A stretch of 64,000 nucleotides of DNA, from positions 57,186-121,185 of the forward strand of contig NZ_CGBP01000013.1 in assembly GCF_001053095.1 (NCBI RefSeq), given 5' to 3'. The notes beneath the pieces are model-generated. The model searched no databases and was not told the origin of the DNA. It saw nothing but the letters and a program-made list of their open reading frames with translations. The stretch comes from Yersinia similis (GTDB lineage: Bacteria; Pseudomonadota; Gammaproteobacteria; Enterobacterales; Enterobacteriaceae). Every line of letters starts with the position of its first letter. The stretch's first letter is position 1. The position numbers were made by a program, and so were the translations under genes. Shown here one piece after another: positions 56,610 to 64,000 of this stretch.

Positions 56610-57132
56610 GAGAAAATGGCTCAGCATCGCGGTCATTATCATTGCCCTGATCGTGGTGAATATCTCTATTTATCAGAAGCAACATTTGTTGGCTAAAGGT
56701 GACATCATTATTCTGGAACTGGCCCCGGTGGATCCCCGATCATTGATGCAGGGTGATTATATGGCGCTGAGTTATGCCCTTGTAGCGCCATTCAATGAAC
56801 AATTCTATGCAGAACAAGAAAAATGCAGAGAAGAGCCTTCACTGCCTTGTCCTGAGTCCAAAAGGCGTCTAATTGTTGAACTCGACGATCGCCAGCGGGC
56901 CACAGCGGCCAGAATTGATCAGGGTGAGCCTCTGGCAGATAATCAACATTATTTGCAATACCGCTTTAAGGGCAGGTCTATTCAGATAGGAACGGATGCG
57001 TATTTTTTCCAGGAAGGACATGCGGAAGATTACGTCAATGCACGCTACGGTGAGTTTCGTGTTGCTAAGGATGGTTCGGCGTTGCTGACCCACTTACTGG
57101 ATGCCGATTTGCAGCGCATAGAGAATAAGTAA
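56602..57132 (+). CDS. GDYXXLXY domain membrane-anchored protein
   Basis: A 176-residue protein with a single N-terminal helix (WLSIAVIIIALIVVNISIYQ) and a periplasmic domain. It has the naming motif GDYMALSY within RSLMQGDYMALSYAL, plus KGRSIQIGTDAYFFQEGHAE later. The ATG lies inside the end of the DUF2157 gene, so the two are coupled. The family accompanies DUF2157 or DUF4401 proteins in many proteobacteria; function is unknown. Confidence 0.88.
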   Translation: MLKRKWLSIAVIIIALIVVNISIYQKQHLLAKGDIIILELAPVDPRSLMQGDYMALSYALVAPFNEQFYAEQEKCREEPSLPCPESKRRLIVELDDRQRATAARIDQGEPLADNQHYLQYRFKGRSIQIGTDAYFFQEGHAEDYVNARYGEFRVAKDGSALLTHLLDADLQRIENK

Positions 57133-57221
57133 TCCTTAAACAATAAAAAAGAACCGTCTGGCCCAATGCCGACCAGTGTGAGCATAAATAACTTCACTTT
57201 CATTAATACAATGGATGATAT

Positions 57222-59603
57222 ATGAATCTGAATAAAACATGTTTTTTCACAGCATTTATTTTCCTTTCAATTCCCGCTTGGGCCACTCCTCAGTTAAAAG
57301 AGGCTGAGTCTATTCCCTCTGTCATCGCGGCGATGACACTGGAAGAAAAAGCAGCCTTTGTTTCCGGCACAGGTATGAATAACGCAGAAAAAGTTGCCGG
57401 TGCTGCCGGTTCAACCCTGGCGATACCAAGGCTGGGGATACCACAGATTGTTTTTGCCGATGGGCCGGTAGGTGTCAGGCTAGGGGCAGGACCAACCGGT
57501 GGTGAGAAGCGCTTTGCCACAGGGTTCCCGGTGTCGGTGGCAATGGCGGCCACCTGGGACCCAGCAATTGTTAAGCGTGTCGGCGGAGCCATTGGTGATG
57601 AAGCCAAGCGATATGGTGTGGATTTAATTCTCGGTCCAGCGATTAATATTCAGCGCCATCCATTGAATGGACGTAATTTCGAATATTTCACAGAAGACCC
57701 CTTACTCAATGCCATCATGACTGCCGGTTATATTGACGGTATGCAGGCAGAAGGCGTGGGCGCAGTGCTCAAACATTTTGCCGCCAACAATCAGGAAACA
57801 CGCCGTCAGATAGTCAACGAGATTATTTCAGACCGTGCGCTACATGAAATCTATTTCCCCGGTTTCGAATATGCCATGGAAAAGGCGCAACCTTGGGCAG
57901 TAATGAGCTCTTATCCATCAATTAATGGGACACCATCCTCGCAAAATCCTTGGTTATTAAAGGATGTATTGCGCCAACAATGGAAGTTCGATGGCTTTGT
58001 CATGTCAGATTGGTATGGTGTGACCGATCCGGTCAGCGCATTGAAAGGGGGTAACGATCTCAATATGCCGGGTGGGCGCACACCAGACGACTCACTATTC
58101 CTGACACCCAATACCGATCCTAAAGATATGGTGTTAGCGGCGCTAAAATCTGGTGAGCTAACCCAAAACCAGATAGACGAAAATATTCGCAATATCCTCA
58201 ATGTCGTGATCAAAACTCACCGGTTCAAAAACAGGGACGCTGCCGTGATGCCAGAACCAGCCGATCATTCAGTATTGGCGCGACAAATTGCAGCAGATTC
58301 AATGGTATTACTAAAAAATGATGCACAAACCCTACCAATGAAAGCATCCTTCCGCGTTGCCGCTTTCGGTCAAAACATTGACAATTTCTTTGTAACAGGA
58401 GGGGGGAGTGCGGAGGTCAATATTGATCCCAAACGCTTGGTGACACTGCCACAGGGCCTGAAAAACGCAGGGATAGCGCTCATAAGGCAGATTGGGGATC
58501 AGACGTTGGATGAACCGGTTAACCAGCATGCCATCACTAAAGCAGCACAAGAGAGTGATATCGCCCTGATTTCAGTCGGCCGTAGTTCAACAGAGGGAGC
58601 TGATCGCTACTCTATGGCGATGCATACCGATGAAGTGGCAATGATTAAAAAGGTGGCCTCAGCGTTCCATCAGCAGAATAAAAAGGTGGTGGTTCTGCTC
58701 AATATTGGTTCGCCGATAGAAATGGCTTCTTGGGAACAAGATGCTGATGCCATTCTTCTCACCTGGCAACCCGGTGAACAGGCAGGAAATGCGGTTGCCG
58801 ATATTCTGCTTGGTAAGGTAAATCCTTCGGGCAAACTGCCGCTAACCTTCCCGAAACGACTCGAAGATTCACCAAGCTTTGGTAACTACCCTGGTAACGC
58901 TAAAACAGTTATCTATGGTGAAGGGATCTATGTCGGCTATCGCCACTTTGATACCAAGCGCATTGCCCCTATGTATCCATTCGGTTATGGCCTTTCTTAT
59001 TCCACAGTGAATTACGGGAAAATCAGCCCTGAAAAACCGGTATTCAACATCGATACAGAAAAGAATATTGAGGTAAGCATTCCTGTACGTAATACCTCCA
59101 GTATTGATACAAAAGAGGTTGTGCAGCTTTATGTTCATGACAATGCCTCACGCCTTAATCGGCCAGAACAGGAACTGAAAGCATTTAAAAAAGTCAGCCT
59201 GTCGGCGGGAGAGGAAAAACACGTGACCTTCAAACTGGATAAACGCACATTCTCTTATTACGATGAGGATAAAAACAGTTGGGTGCTTGAACCGGGGCTC
59301 TTCACACTACGCATTGGTCGTTCATCAAGAGATATCCATGCAGAAACACCTCTGATTGTAAAATCCTCGACCTCAGCTTTCTCGTTTGACACCCCCTGGA
59401 TTGACATCCAGACGTATGAAAAAGCGGCCACGATCGTCGCCCGTTTTATCGGTGATGAGCAAACTAACGCTTGGATTTATGGCAACCCAACACTGGGTGA
59501 TAAACTGGAAGATGCCCTGAAACTGAAACCTGAACTCGCTAAAGATGAGGCAAAAAGGCAGAAACTGAAGCAGGGAATCTTACAGGAAATCAATTCATTG
59601 TAA
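57222..59603 (+). CDS. Secreted family 3 beta-glucosidase
   Basis: A 793-residue enzyme. The signal peptide MNLNKTCFFTAFIFLSIPAWA directs it to the periplasm. The GH3 N-terminal barrel contains FADGPVGVRLGAGPTGGEK and the nucleophile region FVMSDWYGVTDP, with the catalytic Asp in SDW. The GH3 C-terminal domain (VVLLNIGSPIEMASWEQDAD, LLTWQPGEQAGNAVADILL) and a fibronectin-III-like domain (VRNTSSIDTKEVVQLYVHD) follow. It resembles BglX-like enzymes, but substrate specificity cannot be read, so no symbol is given. Confidence 0.9.
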   Translation: MNLNKTCFFTAFIFLSIPAWATPQLKEAESIPSVIAAMTLEEKAAFVSGTGMNNAEKVAGAAGSTLAIPRLGIPQIVFADGPVGVRLGAGPTGGEKRFATGFPVSVAMAATWDPAIVKRVGGAIGDEAKRYGVDLILGPAINIQRHPLNGRNFEYFTEDPLLNAIMTAGYIDGMQAEGVGAVLKHFAANNQETRRQIVNEIISDRALHEIYFPGFEYAMEKAQPWAVMSSYPSINGTPSSQNPWLLKDVLRQQWKFDGFVMSDWYGVTDPVSALKGGNDLNMPGGRTPDDSLFLTPNTDPKDMVLAALKSGELTQNQIDENIRNILNVVIKTHRFKNRDAAVMPEPADHSVLARQIAADSMVLLKNDAQTLPMKASFRVAAFGQNIDNFFVTGGGSAEVNIDPKRLVTLPQGLKNAGIALIRQIGDQTLDEPVNQHAITKAAQESDIALISVGRSSTEGADRYSMAMHTDEVAMIKKVASAFHQQNKKVVVLLNIGSPIEMASWEQDADAILLTWQPGEQAGNAVADILLGKVNPSGKLPLTFPKRLEDSPSFGNYPGNAKTVIYGEGIYVGYRHFDTKRIAPMYPFGYGLSYSTVNYGKISPEKPVFNIDTEKNIEVSIPVRNTSSIDTKEVVQLYVHDNASRLNRPEQELKAFKKVSLSAGEEKHVTFKLDKRTFSYYDEDKNSWVLEPGLFTLRIGRSSRDIHAETPLIVKSSTSAFSFDTPWIDIQTYEKAATIVARFIGDEQTNAWIYGNPTLGDKLEDALKLKPELAKDEAKRQKLKQGILQEINSL

Positions 59604-59627
59604 TGACTGAGCCTTCAATATTTTGCC

Positions 59628-59666
59628 AACGCCCTGCTGCTTTTCCATCTCTGCCAGGGCGTTTTT
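59628..59666 (+). terminator. Terminator of the GH3 gene
   Basis: Stem AACGCCCTG / CAGGGCGTT with a loop of about 17 bases, then TTTT. It lies 25 bases after the stop; convergent with the pseudogene downstream. Confidence 0.8.
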
Positions 59667-59682
59667 CAAAAACTATCTTGGG

Positions 59683-60196
59683 TCAGCCCGTAGTGATCCC
59701 AAGATTGACACACAACTTATGCAAACGCTCCCGCATCTGTTCATCGGGCTCATGACATAAACTATCCGCCAACGCCTTTGACATATCAGGCAACCAATCA
59801 TCCTGAGGCCAAACTTCCAATGCGTTTAGCGCCATAGACCGGTCACGGCTCCTCTCGCTACGTAACCCCACCGCCAACAATGACCAGCCCATTCCTGGGA
59901 ATTTTTTCAGATCCTGCAGTACAAAATCCAATGCCTGATGCTGCCAGTACTCCAACCCGAGTCCCATAGCTATTCCTGGCCCGGAAGCGATAGCCTCTAA
60001 ATCCAACTGCTGTTCAGCTGGCGATATGCTCGGGCTAGACAGTCTGCATTAACTGATACCAATTGTTATCTGCTGCATCCGCCAACTGCCGCGAGAAAAT
60101 GCTCTCCCACGGATCTTCCCTTTTCAGATCACATTTTTCAGGCTTGTTTATTCCCGTAAAAATATCACGTGTTACTATCCACCCTGTAAATACCTT
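59683..60196 (-). pseudogene. Frameshifted remnant of an unrecognised gene
   Basis: The frame from 60196 down reads KVFTGWIVTRDIF and then DLKREDPWESIFSRQLADAA, DNNWYQLMQTV, ending at TAG near 60044. A second frame, open from about 60050, reads SPSISPAEQQLDLEAIASGP and on to MRERLHKLCVNLGI at 59683. The two read as one protein if one base is restored near 60045. The 5' part before 60196 is missing or in another frame. The second half, with repeated helices, hints at HEAT-like structure. No family recognised. Confidence 0.65.
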
Positions 60197-60355
60197 TCAA
60201 CTCATACTGAGGCTTTGATGCTGGAGAATGTAATCATCCGATAATCAGCTTGCCGACCTTTTCAGGCCGGACTGGTTATCAATGCGCCGAAATTGAATGC
60301 GGGCACCACTGTGTGTTTGCACATTTTGCACATGATGATTAACAGGTTTCCCAGT

Positions 60356-60613
60356 ATGAATTTATCTCGTCAGGAACAACGTACCTTACACGTTCTCGCC
60401 AAAGGTGGATGTATTACGCACGTCCGCGATACCTCAGGCCATGTCACCTCCGTTGAATGTTACAGCCGCGAAGGGCTGCGGCTCACTGATTGTACGCTCG
60501 CAGTCTTCAAAAAACTCAAAACCAAAAAACTGATTAAGTCCGTCAAGGGCCAGCCGTACCGCATCAATACTACCGGGCTGAACAACGTTCGCGGTCAGTT
60601 GGATAATCGCTAA
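60356..60613 (+). CDS. topAI: Topoisomerase I inhibitor toxin TopAI (YjhX)
   Basis: An 85-residue protein matching E. coli YjhX/TopAI (UPF0386): [20 protein letters not shown] at the start and [20 protein letters not shown] near the end. In E. coli TopAI binds DNA topoisomerase I and is neutralised by YjhQ, encoded next to it. Here no yjhQ follows; the next short frame is unrelated. The start at 60356 aligns with the family; the frame is open a little further upstream. Confidence 0.88.
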   Translation: MNLSRQEQRTLHVLAKGGCITHVRDTSGHVTSVECYSREGLRLTDCTLAVFKKLKTKKLIKSVKGQPYRINTTGLNNVRGQLDNR

Positions 60614-60623
60614 GGAGAGTATC

Positions 60624-60997
60624 ATGGATATCAGCACCATTATTTCCGGCTCGCGCCCGATAAGCCTGCCATCCGAGGAAGTCAGGCATCAGGGTACGGC
60701 TGAACCGAACTGGTGACATGCCTCCAGGGGCTATTTCTTGACCGCCCTCATCTGCTGCTAACGGAACACGCTTGGGATGAAGAAACACAGATCAGTTCGA
60801 CGCTGTTTCTAGCCATAGAAGAAAACGGCAATACCACGCGTTTTGGCAACCAGATGACGGCCTGGCAGGATGAAGAGTATGTCAGCCTCTTCAGTGATTG
60901 CGGTTTCACAGTATTCCCCGGCCCGGACAGTACAGCATGGCCGGTCAGCGAGACGTTTGAAGGAAAACTGTTTGCACTGCTGGCGGAAAAAAAATGA
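60624..60997 (+). pseudogene. Short frame plus methyltransferase C-terminal fragment
   Basis: A 30-codon frame (60624-60716) after TAAGGAGAGT begins MDISTIISGSRPISLPSEEV and ends abruptly. Overlapping it, a frame from GTG 60713 to 60997 reads TCLQGLFLDRPHLLLTEHAW, then LFSDCGFTVFPGPDSTAWPV, resembling the last third of a class I SAM methyltransferase; the SAM-binding glycine motif is absent. The two pieces look like a join of unrelated gene ends. Confidence 0.55.
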
Positions 60998-61106
60998 CTA
61001 ATGGCAGGATTAATGAATATGCCTAATAAACCCTAGTTAATTACCCCTTCTAATCAAATAAATCACTTTGTGCTATGCTTTTCCTACACAACAGTTGAAG
61101 GATAAC

Positions 61107-61163
61107 GTCATACAAACAGTAAAACTGAGCAACGGTATTGCAATGCCCCTGCTGGGCTTTGGT
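61107..61163 (+). pseudogene. Aldo/keto reductase N-terminal fragment
   Basis: The frame reads VIQTVKLSNGIAMPLLGFG, the unmistakable beginning of an aldo/keto reductase (TVKLNNGxxMPxLGFG), then leaves the family and stops at 61196. Only about 19 codons are left, so this is debris of a deletion. Confidence 0.7.
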
Positions 61164-61254
61164 AGCCGTACAGCGAGGTACCCGTGGCACAAATGAAAAT
61201 ATTTGTTAGCCAAACCAAAACTGGCTCTAATCTGTATTGATACCTACAGGGTAT

Positions 61255-61560
61255 TTATAGATCCAGGATCTCTTGAATCCAATCATCCCAGCACTCGCTG
61301 CCAAGTGCAGACTCCACAGTACCTGGACGAGATACAAGCCACCATGCCTTTACCTCCTCATATTCAGAACTCGTGAGTGTAAATGGACACCAACGATCCA
61401 TTCTTTCATCTTGATCACATGGGTCACTACCAGCCATGAAGAATTCATTCAAGAAAGGTAAAGGTGGAAAATAGCCAGAACGGCTAATGACACCAAAGAT
61501 GCCGTAAAGCACTTTGGCGTTTTCATCTAAAACGCGTTTAGCATTATTAATGTGATCCAT
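61255..61560 (-). CDS. Hypothetical protein, 101 residues
   Basis: A protein with aromatic-rich sequence: SRSGYFPPLPFLNEFFMAGS, CPFTLTSSEYEEVKAWWLVS and the acidic end ECWDDWIQEILDL. Small acidic proteins of this sort in gene debris are often orphan immunity proteins of polymorphic toxins, but I recognise no family. The start MDHINNAKRVLDEN has only a weak ribosome-binding site (GGATTTC). Confidence 0.5.
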   Translation of the reverse strand: MDHINNAKRVLDENAKVLYGIFGVISRSGYFPPLPFLNEFFMAGSDPCDQDERMDRWCPFTLTSSEYEEVKAWWLVSRPGTVESALGSECWDDWIQEILDL

Positions 61561-61719
61561 AGAAATCCATTTGTAAATATACCCGTCTTAGTTCCAGATG
61601 TAAGATGAGTTGCAGGTGCCACAGAAATCCAGCTCAGCGCAGATACTCTTCTTCGTAGTGAATCGGATCTTACGCATGCCAGAAACATATTCAGTATGCC
61701 GGAAGATCTCTAAAAGTGA

Positions 61720-61854
61720 ATAGTTCTTTTAAGCGGGACACTTACAGGTGAACATACGCCAATAACCTCCTTTAATGAAAGTGAAAACTTGTCCAAACGA
61801 ATATCTGAAATAGAGAATAAGTTAGATAAAATTCTTATCTCCCTTAAAAAATAA
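61720..61854 (+). pseudogene. C-terminal tail of a lost gene
   Basis: An open stretch without a start codon reads SGTLTGEHTPITSFNESENL, then SKRISEIENKLDKILISLKK and stop, a coiled-coil-like tail. It begins after a TGA at 61717. It is probably the end of a gene whose body has been deleted. Confidence 0.35.
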
Positions 61855-61884
61855 CCCCACCGGTGCACAGACGCACCAGAATGC

Positions 61885-61906
61885 AAAAACCCGCCGGGGC
61901 GGGTTT
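61885..61906 (-). terminator. Terminator of the 61925-62557 gene
   Basis: GC stem ACCCGC / GCGGGT flanked by A and T runs; on the minus strand it ends in GGGTTTTTGC. It lies 19 bases after the stop and may act on both strands. Confidence 0.8.
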
Positions 61907-61924
61907 AGTTGTATATCATGCAAC

Positions 61925-62557
61925 TTAGTGCAATTGATCTTTACTTATCACTAATAATCGGTGTGAGTGACAGTCTTTATCATCACCCCAGCAGAAATCA
62001 GCCCATGTCCCGTAAAAATCATCCCATGATGTCATGAATGTTAGGGGGCGATCTTCCTGTGTGCCGTCTGACACGTAAACGTGATAACCATCCTCTTGTA
62101 TGGCCCAAGCAATCATGCCTTCCCAGAAACGACGCCCATCATGAGTTTGTTCGCTATCTGAAACAACAATGGAGTAGTTTTCCAAAAAGTATTGGAAGAA
62201 CATTTTTGGCAACCCAGTCACCGCAGAATTATATTGTGGCTGAACAGTGCGCCATACCATTATCTGCGTACAGCTTCTTCTCGCTGGGACGATATCGCCC
62301 ATAAACTCCAAGCGCACAGCATAGACAGTCACAGGATCAATTGAATCAGTGACTAAGCGATAATGGTCTTCTCTCAGAGATTTGACCAGCCGATATCCAT
62401 GAGGTGTCGTATATCCAGGCAAAGAGAAGTCCACAACACCTTTGCTCATGAAAGCTGTTGTATGTTCAATGTTGTTGCCAGTAACGTTTAGCTTGGTGTT
62501 AAACCCAGCTTCTGGGATATTAAACGGCATCTTCTCGTTTGCTATAAATTTGTTCAT
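61925..62557 (-). CDS. Hypothetical protein, 210 residues
   Basis: Starting at MNKFIANEKMPFNIPEAGFN after a strong GGAGGAAATA site (six codons inside the longest frame). Predicted mainly beta in the first half and rich in Trp/Asp at the end (TSWDDFYGTWADFCWGDDKD). No signal peptide or membrane helix. I recognise no family; its place beside an integrase remnant and gene fragments suggests a cargo gene of an old island. Confidence 0.6.
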   Translation of the reverse strand: MNKFIANEKMPFNIPEAGFNTKLNVTGNNIEHTTAFMSKGVVDFSLPGYTTPHGYRLVKSLREDHYRLVTDSIDPVTVYAVRLEFMGDIVPARRSCTQIMVWRTVQPQYNSAVTGLPKMFFQYFLENYSIVVSDSEQTHDGRRFWEGMIAWAIQEDGYHVYVSDGTQEDRPLTFMTSWDDFYGTWADFCWGDDKDCHSHRLLVISKDQLH

Positions 62558-62951
62558 TATTTCCTCCAAAAGCAACCGGAGTACTTATGACAAAAAGTCG
62601 AAATTTCGTTTTCGATATAACGTCACAACTGTTATCGCAGTTATGATCTAACAAGAAGTCTACTTGACGAGTTCGTCAACATACAACCGCAGTTGTTTAT
62701 CAAATAGATAAGCCTTTGGTTAATCGAGTGATTTAATTTCTACACAGTTCACGAATTGAGCTTAAACTTACGCGATTTTGCTTGAAAATACTGGATGGTT
62801 GCACAGCTCTTGAGCCAGTAGCGCTTTATATCAACCCCAGCAATCTACTGCAATCACGCACCAAAAAGCAAAACCATCATCAAGAGCACCAATAAGATGC
62901 TCTTTAATTATAGCCCCTGATGTCTAACCACCTTTACTGTCCTTTCCTGCC
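62558..62951. other. Intergenic region before the integrase remnant
   Basis: Nearly 400 bases. I see no frame with a ribosome-binding site, no repeat and no part of the missing integrase; stops occur in the integrase frame just upstream (62925). The sequence probably reflects deletion of the integrase 5' part. Confidence 0.4.
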
Positions 62952-63383
62952 AATATCGGAGTCGCTCTCAACGACACCGCGTGCCGGTTATTACGAGACC
63001 AGATCGGCAATCACAAAAAATGGGTGTTTGTTCATCGAAAAGAAAGCACGTTACCCAGCGGGAAAAAGTCCGTAGCAGTGAGGAAAAAGCGCGTTGATGA
63101 TAATACAGCATGGAGAACTGGATTAAAGCATTCAGGAATCACTGATTTCCGTTTCCACGATTTGCGGCATACATGGGCAAGTTGGCTAGTTCAAGCCGGG
63201 GTGCCACTATCAGCACTTCAAGAAATGGGTGGATGGGAAAGCATAGAAATGGTGCGCCGCTATGCGCATCTAGCACCAAACCACCTAACCGAACACGCGA
63301 AACAAATTGACGCCATTTGGGGTGACAATGTCCCAAATATGTCCCAGTTGGAAACTTTGGAGGTGATGGGTTTTGATAAGTGA
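62952..63383 (+). pseudogene. Phage-type tyrosine recombinase, C-terminal remnant
   Basis: The frame, without a start, begins [20 protein letters not shown] and continues [12 protein letters not shown]. The catalytic core is intact from there: [10 protein letters not shown] (H-x-x-R) and [17 protein letters not shown] with the tyrosine nucleophile. The N-terminal arm-binding and core domains, including the first catalytic arginine, are missing. About ten bases after the stop is a tRNA-3'-end-like att sequence, the usual neighbour of such genes. Confidence 0.85.
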
Positions 63384-63393
63384 TTGATTTTAT

Positions 63394-63414
63394 TGGCCCC
63401 TACAGGATTCGAAC
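63394..63414 (-). other. tRNA-3'-end-like att site
   Basis: On the minus strand the sequence reads GTTCGAATCCTGTAGGGGCC plus A, the T-loop, T-stem and acceptor 3' strand of a tRNA. The 5' part of a tRNA is absent: going on, minus-strand sequence does not pair. Integrases of this family insert at such tRNA ends, so it is probably a leftover att junction of a mobile island. Confidence 0.6.
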
Positions 63415-63515
63415 ACATCAAGTATTGATATGTTTTATATGGATAAAATCGTGTTCGATAAAATTTGTACCAACATTTATACCAACAGATAAATTTGTTA
63501 AGAAAATACAGCCTA

Positions 63516-64000
63516 TTATCGCTGGGCTAGCATGCCCGGATAATGCTTGGCAATGATATCATTCATTCTCTCAGTCAGCTCAGGTCGCTTGAATGTCAGA
63601 TGAGCGGTTCCTTTCTGAAAGTAACGAATGCTGAAAAATGCATCTTCGTAAACATCCTTCGAAGGGTTGTCCCGAATATGCTCCGTCAAACGTATAGTGA
63701 CATCACCACGGTTGTCGGGAATAGGTTTACTATCCAGCAGATAAAGCATTCGTTCCAAATCCGCCAACTGGTCTCGCCGGTAACCCTGGTTCAGGGTAAA
63801 GCCCCATTGGTTGCAACTGACTAGGTTGCTAATGATTATTTTTTTGCCAAATTGGCATGGACTGTTGGTTTTAAAGTGCCAGGATAATCCTTTGAATAAA
63901 TTGATGACCCCGCGTTCAAATACGTCGTCCTTCTGCTGGTGGAGTTGCTCAAAGGTACTGAGTATGTTGGCTTCGCTGATGGCAGGAATATTATCTCCCT
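63516..64000 (-). CDS. DUF4942-family protein, C-terminal part
   Basis: The frame is open from the stop at 63516 to the window edge, at least 160 residues: ISEANILSTFEQLHQQKDDV, FERGVINLFKGLSWHFKTNS, GFTLNQGYRRDQLADLERML, and the end FFSIRYFQKGTAHLTFKRPE with LTERMNDIIAKHYPGMLAQR. This is the pattern of DUF4942 proteins, found in integrative elements and prophage-like islands, often with a methyltransferase-like part. There is no in-window start codon before 63767, so the start lies beyond 64000. Confidence 0.75.
   Translation of the reverse strand, partial: GDNIPAISEANILSTFEQLHQQKDDVFERGVINLFKGLSWHFKTNSPCQFGKKIIISNLVSCNQWGFTLNQGYRRDQLADLERMLYLLDSKPIPDNRGDVTIRLTEHIRDNPSKDVYEDAFFSIRYFQKGTAHLTFKRPELTERMNDIIAKHYPGMLAQR

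Noticed and set aside
1..64000. CRISPR array, rRNA operon or complete tRNA gene
   Set aside because: No regularly spaced repeats with unique spacers, no rRNA-like sequence, and only a partial tRNA 3' end was seen.

Overview
This window is a chromosomal stretch of an enterobacterium, almost certainly a Yersinia of the pseudotuberculosis/pestis group. This rests on enterobacterial gene order (nadD-rsfS-rlmH-mrdA-mrdB-rlpA-dacA-ybeD-lipB-lipA-tatE-crcB-cspE), on a pair of small membrane proteins of the DUF1240 type known mainly from Yersinia, on ERIC repeats, on a Yersinia-style autotransporter, and on many short tandem repeats of the kind used for strain typing. No searches were run; all assignments come from reading the sequence.

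Layout. (1) 1-11.7 kb: conserved housekeeping block for NAD synthesis, ribosome silencing and methylation, the rod-shape peptidoglycan machinery (PBP2, RodA, RlpA, PBP5), lipoate synthesis (LipB, LipA), Tat export (TatE), fluoride export (CrcB, with a likely fluoride riboswitch) and a cold-shock protein (CspE). (2) 12-20 kb: a mixed accessory stretch with a cold-shock-domain protein, a LuxR-type regulator, an acyltransferase-like membrane protein, an NRAMP-related transporter followed by a broken YcsI-family gene, a small monooxygenase and an Atm1-type ABC exporter. (3) 20.3-35.1 kb: a complete myo-inositol catabolic locus, iolB-iolE-iolC-second dehydrogenase-ABC importer-iolG-iolD-iolA, all on the minus strand, with a divergent RpiR-type regulator. 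IolG, IolE, IolD, IolB, IolC (with a fused aldolase-like half) and IolA cover the route from inositol to acetyl-CoA plus dihydroxyacetone phosphate. (4) 35.5-44.5 kb: a very large periplasmic alpha-2-macroglobulin-like protein without the thioester cysteine, paired with PBP1C (pbpC), then an Nlp/SfsB-like regulator. (5) 44.6-48.2 kb: an AT-rich island with a putative membrane toxin gene split by a 7-bp repeat, two DUF1240 membrane proteins (likely immunity), a degenerate second toxin tail, an Hcp-like type VI secretion protein and two small paralogues. (6) 48.4-59.7 kb: an autotransporter, a decayed AbiEi-like gene, roxA, rluF, a DUF2157 membrane protein with a GDYXXLXY partner and a secreted GH3 glucosidase. 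(7) 59.7-64 kb: a gene graveyard with a frameshifted gene, an orphan TopAI-like toxin, methyltransferase and aldo/keto reductase fragments, a phage integrase remnant next to a tRNA-3'-end-like att sequence, and a partial DUF4942 gene.

The most interesting reading is the 45-48 kb island. A toxin-like gene with a C-terminal hydrophobic hairpin is followed by overlapping DUF1240 membrane genes and sits opposite an Hcp protein. Its reading frame is currently interrupted by four copies of a heptamer; losing two copies or gaining one would restore one 285-292 residue protein. That arrangement resembles a type VI effector/immunity locus with a slippage switch. Also notable are in-frame 18-bp minisatellites at the ends of tatE, iolE and iolC, the divergent fluoride riboswitch, and shared AT-rich palindromes that may be IolR operators.
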